Shown here: positions 33,407 to 41,681 of the stretch, in pieces
Numbering within the stretch: the stretch's first letter is position 1
How the letters are laid out: each line of letters starts with the position of its first letter
NCBI GenBank assembly: GCA_003252395.1
Contig: QKEL01000009.1
Coordinates: forward strand, 620,001 to 684,000
Reading direction: 5' to 3'
Length of the DNA stretch: 64,000 bases
Source of the DNA: Spirochaetales bacterium
GTDB taxonomy: Bacteria > Spirochaetota > Spirochaetia > Treponematales > Treponemataceae
Program-made: the position numbers and the translations under genes
Notes under the pieces: generated by a model
The model's database searches: none
The model's input: the letters and a program-made list of their open reading frames with translations, nothing else
What the model was told of the DNA's origin: nothing

Positions 33407-33966
33407 ACCTCGTAACCCTCGTTTTGCTCTACGCATTCTCCTGCTCAACCGTGCTGGTGTACGGCATTGGCCTTGAAAAGGCCAATCAGGACTCACGGTC
33501 CCTCAGGCTCATGCTGGAGCGTTTTCCTGCCCTCGTGGCGGAACTGGTCGTGGCGGTGCCCGTCTCGCGGAGCCTGGCGGAATTCCTATTGGTGCCCAAC
33601 GGGTTTTCCATCCTGGTCCCGATGGCCGTGATACTCACGTGCGCCCTGACGGTCCTCGCCCTTTCCGCGATCATTTCCGTGCCGTCCAATGTCGAAACCG
33701 GCGAGCGGCTTTTCTTTTTCGGCACGGTATTCCTCAGCGTATCGGAGGGCATGACTTTCACCGGCGCCATGGTTATCGCCCTTGCCTCCCTCGCCGCCTT
33801 TTTCCTCGTCTCCATCCTCCTTGTCGCCATTCGCGAACGGTTTTCCTCGTCAAAAATCAGCGAGGATTGGAAGGGAATCCCCATTATTTTGGTAAGCCTG
33901 GGCCTTCTATTCATCATGCTTAACGCGGCGGATGCCCTCTGGTTTTTGCAGGGAGGAGCGAACTGA
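33403..33966 (+). CDS. rnfA: RnfA-like membrane subunit
   Basis: 187 residues, about six membrane helices. It has the size and hydropathy of RnfA/NqrE and follows rnfE by an ATGA overlap, as in rnfCDGEAB operons. A cysteine sits in the first helix (YAFSCSTVLVYGIGL) and another in LTCALTVLALS; in the family a Cys pair from RnfA and RnfE binds a [2Fe-2S] cluster, so electron transfer through the membrane may still be possible. The TGATG junction couples it to rnfB. Confidence 0.8.
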   Translation: MNLVTLVLLYAFSCSTVLVYGIGLEKANQDSRSLRLMLERFPALVAELVVAVPVSRSLAEFLLVPNGFSILVPMAVILTCALTVLALSAIISVPSNVETGERLFFFGTVFLSVSEGMTFTGAMVIALASLAAFFLVSILLVAIRERFSSSKISEDWKGIPIILVSLGLLFIMLNAADALWFLQGGAN

Positions 33967-34559
33967 TGATTTCCCTTCTCGTTAAGTATTCCCTCCTTTT
34001 GGTATCGATTCTCTTGGCGGCGGCGTTAACCGCGCTTTTCGGGTTTATCGCTTCGCGCAAGCCCGTCCGCATCGCTTCGGGTTCCGACGCATCGGCGGGC
34101 GGGGACGCAAAGGAATTATTGCGGGCCGTTATCCTCTGCAATATGGTTCCGCCTTCCATTCCCTATTCGTACGAAACGCAGGGCTTTACCGACTGTCACC
34201 ACGCGAATCTCTCCTTCGGCGGGTTCAGCTCCTGTGCGCGGTCCTGCCTGGGCTTGGGTACCTGCGTCGAGGTGTGTCCTTCCAGCGCCATCCGCATCGG
34301 CGACGGCCGCATTGCCGTAACCGACGCCTGTTCCGGGTGCGGTAAATGCGTCGATTCCTGCCCGCGCAATTTGATCCGCCTCATTCCCCTGGAGCAGCGC
34401 GGTTCGATTAAGTGCGCCGGCGTCTCCATTCCCGAAACCGTCGATATCTGCGAAACGGCCAAAACGGGCCATTTTCTGGATTACCGGGATTTCCCGGAAT
34501 CTTTCTTTAAAAACCTCGACACCTGGGGTATAATCAGGAAAAAGTCGAGGTACGAGTGA
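33966..34559 (+). CDS. rnfB: RnfB-like ferredoxin subunit, truncated N-terminal Fe-S domain
   Basis: 197 residues. An N-terminal membrane helix (YSLLLVSILLAAALTALFGFI) is followed after only about 25 residues by CN...FTDCHHANLSFGGFSSCARSCLGLGTCVEVCP and CSGCGKCVDSCPRNLI. The second half matches RnfB of the clostridial type. The usual domain between the helix and this part, with the NCGACGYPGC-type cluster motif, is missing, so this form has fewer Fe-S sites than standard RnfB. It is probably anchored on the cytoplasmic face. The GTGA overlap leads directly into the GH57-like gene. Confidence 0.82.
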   Translation: MISLLVKYSLLLVSILLAAALTALFGFIASRKPVRIASGSDASAGGDAKELLRAVILCNMVPPSIPYSYETQGFTDCHHANLSFGGFSSCARSCLGLGTCVEVCPSSAIRIGDGRIAVTDACSGCGKCVDSCPRNLIRLIPLEQRGSIKCAGVSIPETVDICETAKTGHFLDYRDFPESFFKNLDTWGIIRKKSRYE

Positions 34560-36424
34560 GTCTCCTGAATCCCGTTACCCTTTGTTTGGGTGCCGTATGC
34601 ACGACATCAGACGATTCCTCTGCCGCCGAGAACCTGTACCAATCGGTTTATAAGCCCTTGGTCTCCGCCCTTTATAATCTTCCGCTTTTGCCCTTTACCT
34701 TCGCCTTCGACGGGACTTTCATGGAATGGATGGAATGCCACCATCCCGAGTTTTTCATGATTCTCGAAGAAATGGTTTCGCGAAAGCAAATCGAGATCTT
34801 GGGCGGCGGCTATTACGGCCCCTTTTTCCCCTTATTGCCCCCGGCTGACCGCGTTGGGCAGATCGAGCTTCTTACCACCCAAATTCGTAAGAATTTCGGA
34901 AAGCGGCCGCGGGGAGCCTGGCTCGAGTCCAGCGCGTGGGAACCGTCCCTGATTTCCTCCCTTACGAGCTGCGGCATGGAGTACGTGCTCCTGGACCGAC
35001 GGCAAATCGCCTCCTGCGGCTTTCCGGGGATAGACGGTACCTTTCCGGTAACGGTTGAGGAATACGGGAAAACATTGATCGCCGTTCCCATGGAGTACGG
35101 CGACGCGGATAAAGGCGCCGTGACGCCCGCTGCCTTCGCGGACCGGTATAAGGCCGGCGCGGACTCGCCCGAGGAACGAACGCTTTGCGTTTTCTTTTCG
35201 CCCGCGGACCTCCCCGGCCTTTTCACCGCCGAAGAGGCAAGCCCCTCGTGGATGCAGGGCCTTCTCGACGCGAGCCTATCCCAGACGGGCCCGGTGAACC
35301 TTTCCTTGCCGGGAAAGGCCCTCAAGCGGAACAGGGCGTATCGGAAAGTCTTCATACAGGCGGGCGTGTCCGGGAACGGCCGATCAGCGCCCGATTCCAT
35401 ATCCATTAAAAGCGCGCTCTATTCTTCCCGCTCGGGCATGAACCTATACGCAAAAATGATGTACGTTCACGTCTTGGTCAATCAGCTCCGGGGAGACAAA
35501 TCCCGCAAAAAGAACGCCCGGGAAGAACTGTGGAAATCCCAAAGCGGTGTTTACTACCGGCACGAGATCGATAATCCCGCCGGATGCGAGGGAATCGTCA
35601 GGCTCCGAAACCGCGCCTACAAGCACTTGCTCGTGGCGGAAAAGGCGACCAGGCTCAGGGGCGTCTTTTCCCCTTCGATCGTGTCCTTCGATTTCGACAT
35701 GGACGGACTCAAGGAATACCTCTGCCAACTTGATACCCTCAATATGTACGTGCACTTGAACGGCGGAAAGCTATTCGAATTGGATCATTTTAAAACGAAC
35801 CGGAATTTCGTGGATATCTGCCGGGCAGACGGCGGGCTTTTTATCGATCATTTCTTTTCGAGGGAAGAGACCGATGCCCTCAAACGGGGCGAACCGGCGG
35901 CCATGGAACCGGTATTCGCGGATAAGCTCTACCAGGACGGCAACGCGGATTCCTCAAAACTGGAGATCCAGCTTCGCGCCAACGGGCTTTTCGGGGCCTT
36001 TCAACAGCCCATATCCCTTCGGAAAATGTATTCTTTCCGCAATGAAGGCATACAGCTCCAGAGCATCCTGAAAAACGAAAGCCCCCTCAATCTCGCGGGC
36101 GCCTACGGCATCTCCTTCGACCTGGCGCTCGCCAACTATAAGGGAGCGGATCCGGCCATATCCCTTTATTCCCGGGAAAACCGCATAGACGTCCCCGCGG
36201 AAGCCATGACCATGGACGATGTTGAGTGGATCCGCATTGACGATACGGAAACCAAGGCCCGTTTTACGCTGGAAACGAACGAGAACGCCACGGTTTCCAT
36301 CCAACCCAGACGGGGATCCGACGGGTCGGTCGCGGGGTTGCGGCTGTACGTATATTGGTGCGTGGAGCTGGGCCCGAACTACGAGACGGAGAAGATGGCG
36401 TTCCTGAAGGTAGATACCAAGTAA
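34556..36424 (+). CDS. GH57/DUF1926-type protein with catalytic motifs lost
   Basis: 622 residues, GTG start overlapping rnfB by GTGA. The fold is that of GH57 4-alpha-glucanotransferases: LPFTFAFDGTFMEWMECHHPEF, then EILGGGYYGPFFPLLPPADRVGQIELL, the central ELWKSQSGVYYRHEID, and GGKLFELDHFKTNRNFVDICR at the DUF1926 border. Three active-site motifs look destroyed. The N-terminal HQP motif is absent (LGAVCTTSDDS). WLxERVWEP, whose Glu is the nucleophile, is WLESSAWEP here, with Ser in that place. The acid/base segment (D-D-x-E-K-F-G) reads FFSPADLPG. It is probably a binding or regulatory protein, though an altered active site remains possible. Confidence 0.75.
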   Translation: MSLLNPVTLCLGAVCTTSDDSSAAENLYQSVYKPLVSALYNLPLLPFTFAFDGTFMEWMECHHPEFFMILEEMVSRKQIEILGGGYYGPFFPLLPPADRVGQIELLTTQIRKNFGKRPRGAWLESSAWEPSLISSLTSCGMEYVLLDRRQIASCGFPGIDGTFPVTVEEYGKTLIAVPMEYGDADKGAVTPAAFADRYKAGADSPEERTLCVFFSPADLPGLFTAEEASPSWMQGLLDASLSQTGPVNLSLPGKALKRNRAYRKVFIQAGVSGNGRSAPDSISIKSALYSSRSGMNLYAKMMYVHVLVNQLRGDKSRKKNAREELWKSQSGVYYRHEIDNPAGCEGIVRLRNRAYKHLLVAEKATRLRGVFSPSIVSFDFDMDGLKEYLCQLDTLNMYVHLNGGKLFELDHFKTNRNFVDICRADGGLFIDHFFSREETDALKRGEPAAMEPVFADKLYQDGNADSSKLEIQLRANGLFGAFQQPISLRKMYSFRNEGIQLQSILKNESPLNLAGAYGISFDLALANYKGADPAISLYSRENRIDVPAEAMTMDDVEWIRIDDTETKARFTLETNENATVSIQPRRGSDGSVAGLRLYVYWCVELGPNYETEKMAFLKVDTK

Positions 36425-36429
36425 AACCG

Positions 36430-36458
36430 TTGACTGTTTCTACGCGAAATTTTATCAT
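36430..36458 (+). promoter_or_regulatory. sigma70-type promoter of metG, leaderless
   Basis: TTGACT, a 17-nt spacer and TATCAT, followed by exactly 7 nt (GTCCGCT) and the metG ATG at 36466. Transcription would start at or next to the A of the ATG; no Shine-Dalgarno is present. Confidence 0.7.
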
Positions 36459-36465
36459 GTCCGCT

Positions 36466-38838
36466 ATGAAACGTAAACTCGTCACTTCGGCCCTGCCGTA
36501 CGTCAACAACATTCCCCATCTCGGAAACCTCATTCAGGTGCTTTCCGCAGACGTGTATTCGCGCTTTTGCAGGCTCAAAGGGTATGAAACCCTGTACGTC
36601 TGCGGTACGGACGAGTACGGTACCGCGACGGAAACGCGCGCGCAGGAAGAGGGAAAGACGCCGCGGGAGCTATGCGATTATTACCATGGCATCCATAGCG
36701 ATATTTACCGCTGGTTCAATATCGCCTTCGACCACTTCGGCCGAACCTCCACCCCCCAACAGACCGAAATTACCCAGGGGATTTTCCTTGATCTCGAAAA
36801 GAACGGCTTTATCAAGGAACACGCCCTGGAACAGCTTTTTTGCCCGAAATGCGACCGGTTCCTCGCGGACCGATACGTTCGGGGCACCTGTCCCGCCTGC
36901 GGGTACGAGGACGCCCGGGGAGACCAATGCGAGCATTGCGGCAAGCTCTTGGAGCCCACCGAACTGAAACAGCCCCGGTGTTCGACCTGCGGGGAAACGC
37001 CGACCATTCGCGAGACTAAGCACCTCTACATCGATCTTCCCGGCATACTGAAAGAGTACGAGGGGTGGATGGTCGAGGCAAGCCAGAAAGGGCAGTGGTC
37101 TAAAAACGCCGTTCAGATGACGCAGGCCTGGATACGCGACGGGCTTCAGGAACGGGCGATTACCCGCGACCTGAAATGGGGAATTCCCGTTCCCCGGGCA
37201 GGGTTCGAGAACAAGGTCTTTTACGTTTGGTTTGACGCCCCCATCGGCTATATTTCGATCAGCAAGTGCCTTGCCGACCGTACGGGAATGGACTGGAAGT
37301 CATGGTGGCAAAACCCGGACGACGTAGAGCTCTTCCAGTTTATAGGAAAGGACAATATTCCCTTCCATACCGTTATCTTTCCCTCGAGCCTTATCGGCTC
37401 CGGACGGAACTGGACGAAACTGCACCATATGTCCAGTACCGAGTACCTGAACTACGAATCGGGCAAATTCTCAAAATCGAAAGGCGTGGGCGTGTTTGGC
37501 TCCGACGCCATTGAATCGGGCATTCCGGCGGACGTCTGGCGGTTTTACATATTCTACAACCGTCCCGAAAAATCCGACGCGGTGTTTACCTGGAAGGACT
37601 TTCAGGAAAAAATGAACAGCGAGCTGATCGGGAACCTGGGAAACCTGGTGAACCGTACGCTCACCTTCGTTTCCCGCTATTATGACGGCAAGATTCCCCA
37701 GGTCGACGGCGCCTCATCCGGCCGCGACGATATTTCCTCCGTATCGAAGGCCCTCCGCACGGCCCGCGCGGCCTCCGCTGAACGAGCAACGGCAGCGTTG
37801 GAATGGGCGGAACTCAGGGACGCCTTCCGCGAGGCCTTCTCGCTTTCATCCGTCGCGAACAAGGCCTTCCAAGACGGGGAGCCCTGGAAAACGCGAACCG
37901 CGGACCCCGAAAAGGCAGAGGCCCTTCTCTCGGACCTATGCTATCTCATTCTCGACCTGGCGATCATGATCCATCCCTACATGCCCTCTTACGCTGACAA
38001 GGTCGCCTCCTTCTTCGGCAAGAAAATATGGTCGGGGATTACCTTCGACGAGCGGGAGGCGGAAGCGGGCAGGGCGCCGAACCCGCTCGCACACGTAAAG
38101 GAAAGAGGAACCCTAACCTGGGCCGATCTCGGCGCGCTCTCGGGGCTCGCGACCGTATCCGCGCCCGAAATAATCTTTAAGCCCATGGACGACGCGACGG
38201 TAGCAAGGTATCGCGACCGCTATGCCGGTTCTCAGAAAGAACGAAAGGAAAAAGAGATGGAACGACAAACCGAAAGCAACTCCCCCGCGGAATCGCCGAA
38301 GACCGGTCAGGCACAGCCCGCGATCCCGGTGAAAGCGGCGGACGAGATCTTTAACGAGAAAATCGCCCTAAAAACCGCGAAGATCGTCAAAATCGAACGG
38401 CATCCCGACGCGGAAAAGCTGTTTATCGAAACCCTTGACGACGGAAGCGGCGTGGAGCGGGTCATCGTCTCGGGCCTGGTTCCCTACTTTACGGAAGAGG
38501 AACTCCTTGGCCGCTCGATTATTATCGCCGACAATCTCAAGCCGCGTAAGATGAGGGGCGTGGAATCCAAGGGCATGCTCCTTGCCGGAGGATACGCCGA
38601 CGCCGAGGGAAACGAGCGAGTCGAGGTGCTCGACTCTTCCTGGGCGCCGCCCGGAACGCCGGTAATCCTCGAATGCGCCGATCCCGATTTCAAGAAGCCC
38701 GAAAGCATTGACGCGGATACCTTCTTTTCGGCTCCCATGACCATCGTCGATTATGAGGTAACCGTTAACGGGAAAAAACTCACCATCGCGGGCAGGACGG
38801 TCAAGACGGTCCATGCAAAAGCGGGTGAAGTATCCTGA
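36466..38838 (+). CDS. metG: methionyl-tRNA synthetase with C-terminal tRNA-binding domain
   Basis: 790 residues from the ATG at 36466; the track start at 36355 lies inside the previous gene. Charges tRNA-Met. The class I motifs are PHLGNLIQV (HIGH) and KFSKSKGVG (KMSKS). Two zinc knuckles (CPKC...CPAC and CEHC...CSTC) mark the MetG1 (archaeal/E. coli-like) type. WFDAPIGYISI is the active-site Trp region. Residues about 690-790 are an EMAPII/Trbp111-type tRNA-binding domain (TAKIVKIERHPDAEKLFIE ... RKMRGVESKGMLLAG). A charged linker (KERKEKEMERQTE) joins the parts. The promoter suggests a leaderless mRNA. TGATG couples it to the FemAB-like gene. Confidence 0.96.
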   Translation: MKRKLVTSALPYVNNIPHLGNLIQVLSADVYSRFCRLKGYETLYVCGTDEYGTATETRAQEEGKTPRELCDYYHGIHSDIYRWFNIAFDHFGRTSTPQQTEITQGIFLDLEKNGFIKEHALEQLFCPKCDRFLADRYVRGTCPACGYEDARGDQCEHCGKLLEPTELKQPRCSTCGETPTIRETKHLYIDLPGILKEYEGWMVEASQKGQWSKNAVQMTQAWIRDGLQERAITRDLKWGIPVPRAGFENKVFYVWFDAPIGYISISKCLADRTGMDWKSWWQNPDDVELFQFIGKDNIPFHTVIFPSSLIGSGRNWTKLHHMSSTEYLNYESGKFSKSKGVGVFGSDAIESGIPADVWRFYIFYNRPEKSDAVFTWKDFQEKMNSELIGNLGNLVNRTLTFVSRYYDGKIPQVDGASSGRDDISSVSKALRTARAASAERATAALEWAELRDAFREAFSLSSVANKAFQDGEPWKTRTADPEKAEALLSDLCYLILDLAIMIHPYMPSYADKVASFFGKKIWSGITFDEREAEAGRAPNPLAHVKERGTLTWADLGALSGLATVSAPEIIFKPMDDATVARYRDRYAGSQKERKEKEMERQTESNSPAESPKTGQAQPAIPVKAADEIFNEKIALKTAKIVKIERHPDAEKLFIETLDDGSGVERVIVSGLVPYFTEEELLGRSIIIADNLKPRKMRGVESKGMLLAGGYADAEGNERVEVLDSSWAPPGTPVILECADPDFKKPESIDADTFFSAPMTIVDYEVTVNGKKLTIAGRTVKTVHAKAGEVS

Positions 38839-39911
38839 TGGACGTCACGGTTCGGGCGGCCGAATCCAAAACCGTTATCGGATCGGGTTCGGTCGCGCCG
38901 CGGTCATTCCTCCAAACCCCGTTTTGGGCGGAATTCAAGGCTTCCCACGGGTGGAAGCCTTTTTATTTTTTCGTACAGGCGGGCGAGGGCGAACGCTATC
39001 CCCTCATAGTCCTGGCACGGGATCTTGGCGTTTTCGGTACCCTCGCGTACGTTCCCCTCGGGCCCGATTCCCGGCTCTTGAGCGTAGAGGACCCCGGTAG
39101 GCGTCTCCTCGACCTTGCAAGGCAGATCGTTCCCCTCATCGGCAATACGGTTCTCTGCGTTCGCTTTGACCCGCCAATCGACGGGCTCGGCCCCTTGCCG
39201 AAAGGCCTTCGCAAGGCTTCGGTCGACGTTCAGCCCCCCGATACGGTCATTCTCGACCTTCGCCCGAGCGAGGAAGAGCTCCTTGACGGGATGAAACAAA
39301 AATGGCGCTATAACGTTCGGTTGGGCGAAAAGAAGGGAGTCGAGATTCGGGTACTGACCGGAAGGGAAGCGTCCGCCGGGGGAATAGACACGTTCTATGG
39401 GCTATATCGGGAAACCGCCTCCCGGGACGGTATCGCCATTCACGACAAGGCCTATTACCGGGATCTCTTTACGGCGGCCGAGGAAGGCCCGTTTCCCGCA
39501 GATATCCGGCTCTATATCGCGAGCCATGAAGGGGTCGATCTCGCCGCTATAGTGGTATTGTTTTCCGATGCGGGGGCGACTTATCTCTACGGCGCCTCGT
39601 CCAACGAGAAGCGGAATTTAATGCCCGCGTACGCCTTGCAGTGGCGCGCCATTCGCGACGCGAAGGCGGTCAATTGCCCCTACTACGATTTTTACGGCAT
39701 TCCCCCGTCCGATGCCCCCTCGCACCCCATGCATGGGCTCTACCGTTTTAAAACCGGCTTCGGCGGGTCGATCGTGCACCGGGCGGGAAGTTACGACGCG
39801 CCGGTCTCGGGGTTCCGCTATTTCGCGTGGAGCGTCGCCGAGATCGCGCGGACCGCCTGGTATAAAAAATTAAAAAAGCTGCTCAGGAAAGGAATTCCGA
39901 AGACTTCATAA
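38838..39911 (+). CDS. FemAB/FemX-like peptidyltransferase
   Basis: 357 residues. Proteins of this family transfer amino acids from aminoacyl-tRNA to peptidoglycan precursors, or belong to related GNAT-fold groups. Supporting stretches are SFLQTPFWAEFKASHGWKP near the N-terminus, LDLRPSEEELLDGMKQKWRYNVRLGEKKGVE (the diagnostic FemAB segment), and YDFYGIPPSDAPSHPMHGLYRFKTGFGG at the C-terminus. Coupling to metG by TGATG fits a tRNA-dependent enzyme, although metG makes Met-tRNA and the amino acid used here is unknown. The 3' end overlaps the convergent hydrolase gene by 29 nt. Confidence 0.85.
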   Translation: MDVTVRAAESKTVIGSGSVAPRSFLQTPFWAEFKASHGWKPFYFFVQAGEGERYPLIVLARDLGVFGTLAYVPLGPDSRLLSVEDPGRRLLDLARQIVPLIGNTVLCVRFDPPIDGLGPLPKGLRKASVDVQPPDTVILDLRPSEEELLDGMKQKWRYNVRLGEKKGVEIRVLTGREASAGGIDTFYGLYRETASRDGIAIHDKAYYRDLFTAAEEGPFPADIRLYIASHEGVDLAAIVVLFSDAGATYLYGASSNEKRNLMPAYALQWRAIRDAKAVNCPYYDFYGIPPSDAPSHPMHGLYRFKTGFGGSIVHRAGSYDAPVSGFRYFAWSVAEIARTAWYKKLKKLLRKGIPKTS

Positions 39912-40671
39912 GCCGAACGCCGATGTTCTCCACCTCACGGAGGAATTGGTCTCCCAATTCCTCAAAACCGGTCACGTTGGAGCTCACGTCGGTTAACACG
40001 ATGAGCTTATCGGCGGGGAGACAGGTTAAAAGGTCGCGTATCGTGTTCGCCACGCAATGGGAGAGCGCCTCTCCCGCGATAAGGATATTGTCCGCGGTCT
40101 TCAACCGCTCAATAAGCGCGAAATTGGTCCGGGAACCGGGATCGCCCGCGTCGGATACCTCCGCGCGGATCGCGCTGTAATGCTCGGTCCGGATATTGCT
40201 GCCCTTATACGTATAGTCCACGACGCGGCCGGGAGCGTTGCTTTCCCACTTGATGAGCACGTCGGATAGGGGACCGTAAATATTATGGCCCCAGGAGCCG
40301 ATAAGGCAATGCGGCGGCCAAATGCACAGGTTGTACTTTCCGGTCCTGTCCAGCGTATGCACGTATTCCACCGCGTAATTCTTGAATTGGGTAACCGAGG
40401 CGCTGTATTCGCCCGAAGATACCGATTCGGGCGTAATAAGGGTAAACGGCGCGGGATGCTTCCCGTCGCGGTCCACCCAGAAAGCGGGATGGGCTATATG
40501 GAAAAAATGGTGCGTATCCATGGTAACGTGAATCGAGCCCAAGGCATTGTCCAAACGGCCGATCATGAGGGCAAGGCGCATACAGTCATGGTCAGCGCCT
40601 GGTACGTACAACGAACCCTTCGGGTCGCAAAAATCGTTCTGCGGGTCGATGATGAGTAACGTATTAATCAT
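39883..40671 (-). CDS. isochorismatase-like cysteine hydrolase (nicotinamidase-related)
   Basis: 262 residues from the ATG at 40671; the track uses a GTG at 40677, which falls between the -10 box and the ATG. The catalytic triad of the family is visible: Asp in IIDPQNDFCDPKG, Lys in LIKWESNA or nearby, and Cys in GEALSHCVANTIRDL. The segment CIWPPHCLIGSWGHNIYGPL resembles the W-P-x-H-C-v-x-G stretch of nicotinamidases. It is longer than usual (about 180-215), so a related amidase is equally likely. There is no Shine-Dalgarno; an extended -10 (TGGTACTAT) sits 6 nt before the ATG. Confidence 0.8.
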   Translation of the reverse strand: MINTLLIIDPQNDFCDPKGSLYVPGADHDCMRLALMIGRLDNALGSIHVTMDTHHFFHIAHPAFWVDRDGKHPAPFTLITPESVSSGEYSASVTQFKNYAVEYVHTLDRTGKYNLCIWPPHCLIGSWGHNIYGPLSDVLIKWESNAPGRVVDYTYKGSNIRTEHYSAIRAEVSDAGDPGSRTNFALIERLKTADNILIAGEALSHCVANTIRDLLTCLPADKLIVLTDVSSNVTGFEELGDQFLREVENIGVRLMKSSEFLS

Positions 40672-40677
40672 GGGCAC

Positions 40678-40727
40678 ATAGTACCATACTGGTTCTCATT
40701 GTCAAGCGTCGCCGATTCCTATATACT
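40678..40727. promoter_or_regulatory. divergent overlapping promoters for the cysteine hydrolase (minus) and RNase Z (plus)
   Basis: Plus: TTGTCA (40699-40704), 17 nt, TATACT (40722-40727), then 8 nt to the RNase Z ATG at 40736. Minus: TTGACA (40700-40705), 16 nt, an extended -10 TGG-TACTAT (40678-40683), then 6 nt to the hydrolase ATG at 40671. Both -35 boxes share the heptamer TTGTCAA, and neither gene has a Shine-Dalgarno. Confidence 0.7.
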
Positions 40728-40735
40728 TTGGCCCT

Positions 40736-41662
40736 ATGAATCTCGAAGCCTTTATCCTCGGTTGCGGAGGGATGATGCCCCTTCCTTACCGTCACTTGAC
40801 CTCCGTTCTGCTCAGGCGGGAAGGAGACCTTTTCCTGTTCGACGGCGGGGAGGGAACCCAGGTATCATTGCGAAAACTCAACCTTCGCTGGAAGAAAATC
40901 AACGCCATCTTCGTCAGCCACACCCATGCCGATCACGTAACCGGGCTTCCCGGACTGCTCATGCTCTCGTCCCAGGTCGATCGCGACGATCCCCTGTACA
41001 TTTACGGCCCGCCAAAAATCGCGGAATATATCGAATCGAGCCGTAAGGTTCTCGATATGTATATCAATTACCAAATCGTCGTCAAGGAAATTACCGAGCC
41101 CGGGATTTGCCACCAGGGAGACGGTTTTCACGTACGGGCCTTCCCGCTCCAGCACACGAAAACCTGCGTCGGGTACACGTTGGAGGAACACGTTCGCCCC
41201 GGCGCCTTCAACCCCGATCGCGCGCGGGAGCTCGGCGTTCCCTGCGGACCGCTTTGGTCGAAGCTACAGGGCGGAGAAAGCGTGTCCTCGGCCGACGGCG
41301 CCACGGTACATCCCGCAGACGTTCTCGGACCGAGCAGGAAGGGACGCAAGTTCAGTTACGTTACCGACACGAAATACCTTCCCTCGATCGCAAAAGAGGT
41401 CGTTGACTCCGACTTGTTGGTATGCGAGGGAATGTTTGAGAAGGCATTGACGGAAACGGCCGCGGAAAAAAAGCACATGACCGCCGTTCAGGCGGCGACC
41501 GTCGCCCGGGACGCAAGGGCCAAGAAACTGGCCTTGATCCATTATAGCCCCCGGTATACCGATAACGACCTAAAGGTGCTTCTCGCCGAGGCGAAATCGG
41601 TATTTCCGGAAACCGTGTTGAGCAAGGACAGAATGGTATTTCCCCTGGAATACGAGGATTGA
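40736..41662 (+). CDS. rnz: ribonuclease Z
   Basis: 308 residues, normal for the short form. It cleaves 3' trailers from tRNA precursors. The metallo-beta-lactamase signature is VSHTHADHVTGLPGLLML, the N-terminus LGCGGMMPLPYRHLTSVLL is typical, and the later motifs GRKFSYVTDTKYLPS and LALIHYSPRYTD supply the remaining metal ligands. The exosite region YTLEEHVRPGAFNPDRARELGVPCGPLW is characteristic of RNase Z rather than other MBL proteins. It has its own promoter with no ribosome-binding site. Confidence 0.95.
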   Translation: MNLEAFILGCGGMMPLPYRHLTSVLLRREGDLFLFDGGEGTQVSLRKLNLRWKKINAIFVSHTHADHVTGLPGLLMLSSQVDRDDPLYIYGPPKIAEYIESSRKVLDMYINYQIVVKEITEPGICHQGDGFHVRAFPLQHTKTCVGYTLEEHVRPGAFNPDRARELGVPCGPLWSKLQGGESVSSADGATVHPADVLGPSRKGRKFSYVTDTKYLPSIAKEVVDSDLLVCEGMFEKALTETAAEKKHMTAVQAATVARDARAKKLALIHYSPRYTDNDLKVLLAEAKSVFPETVLSKDRMVFPLEYED

Positions 41663-41681
41663 TTGCCGGAAGAACGGTAGG

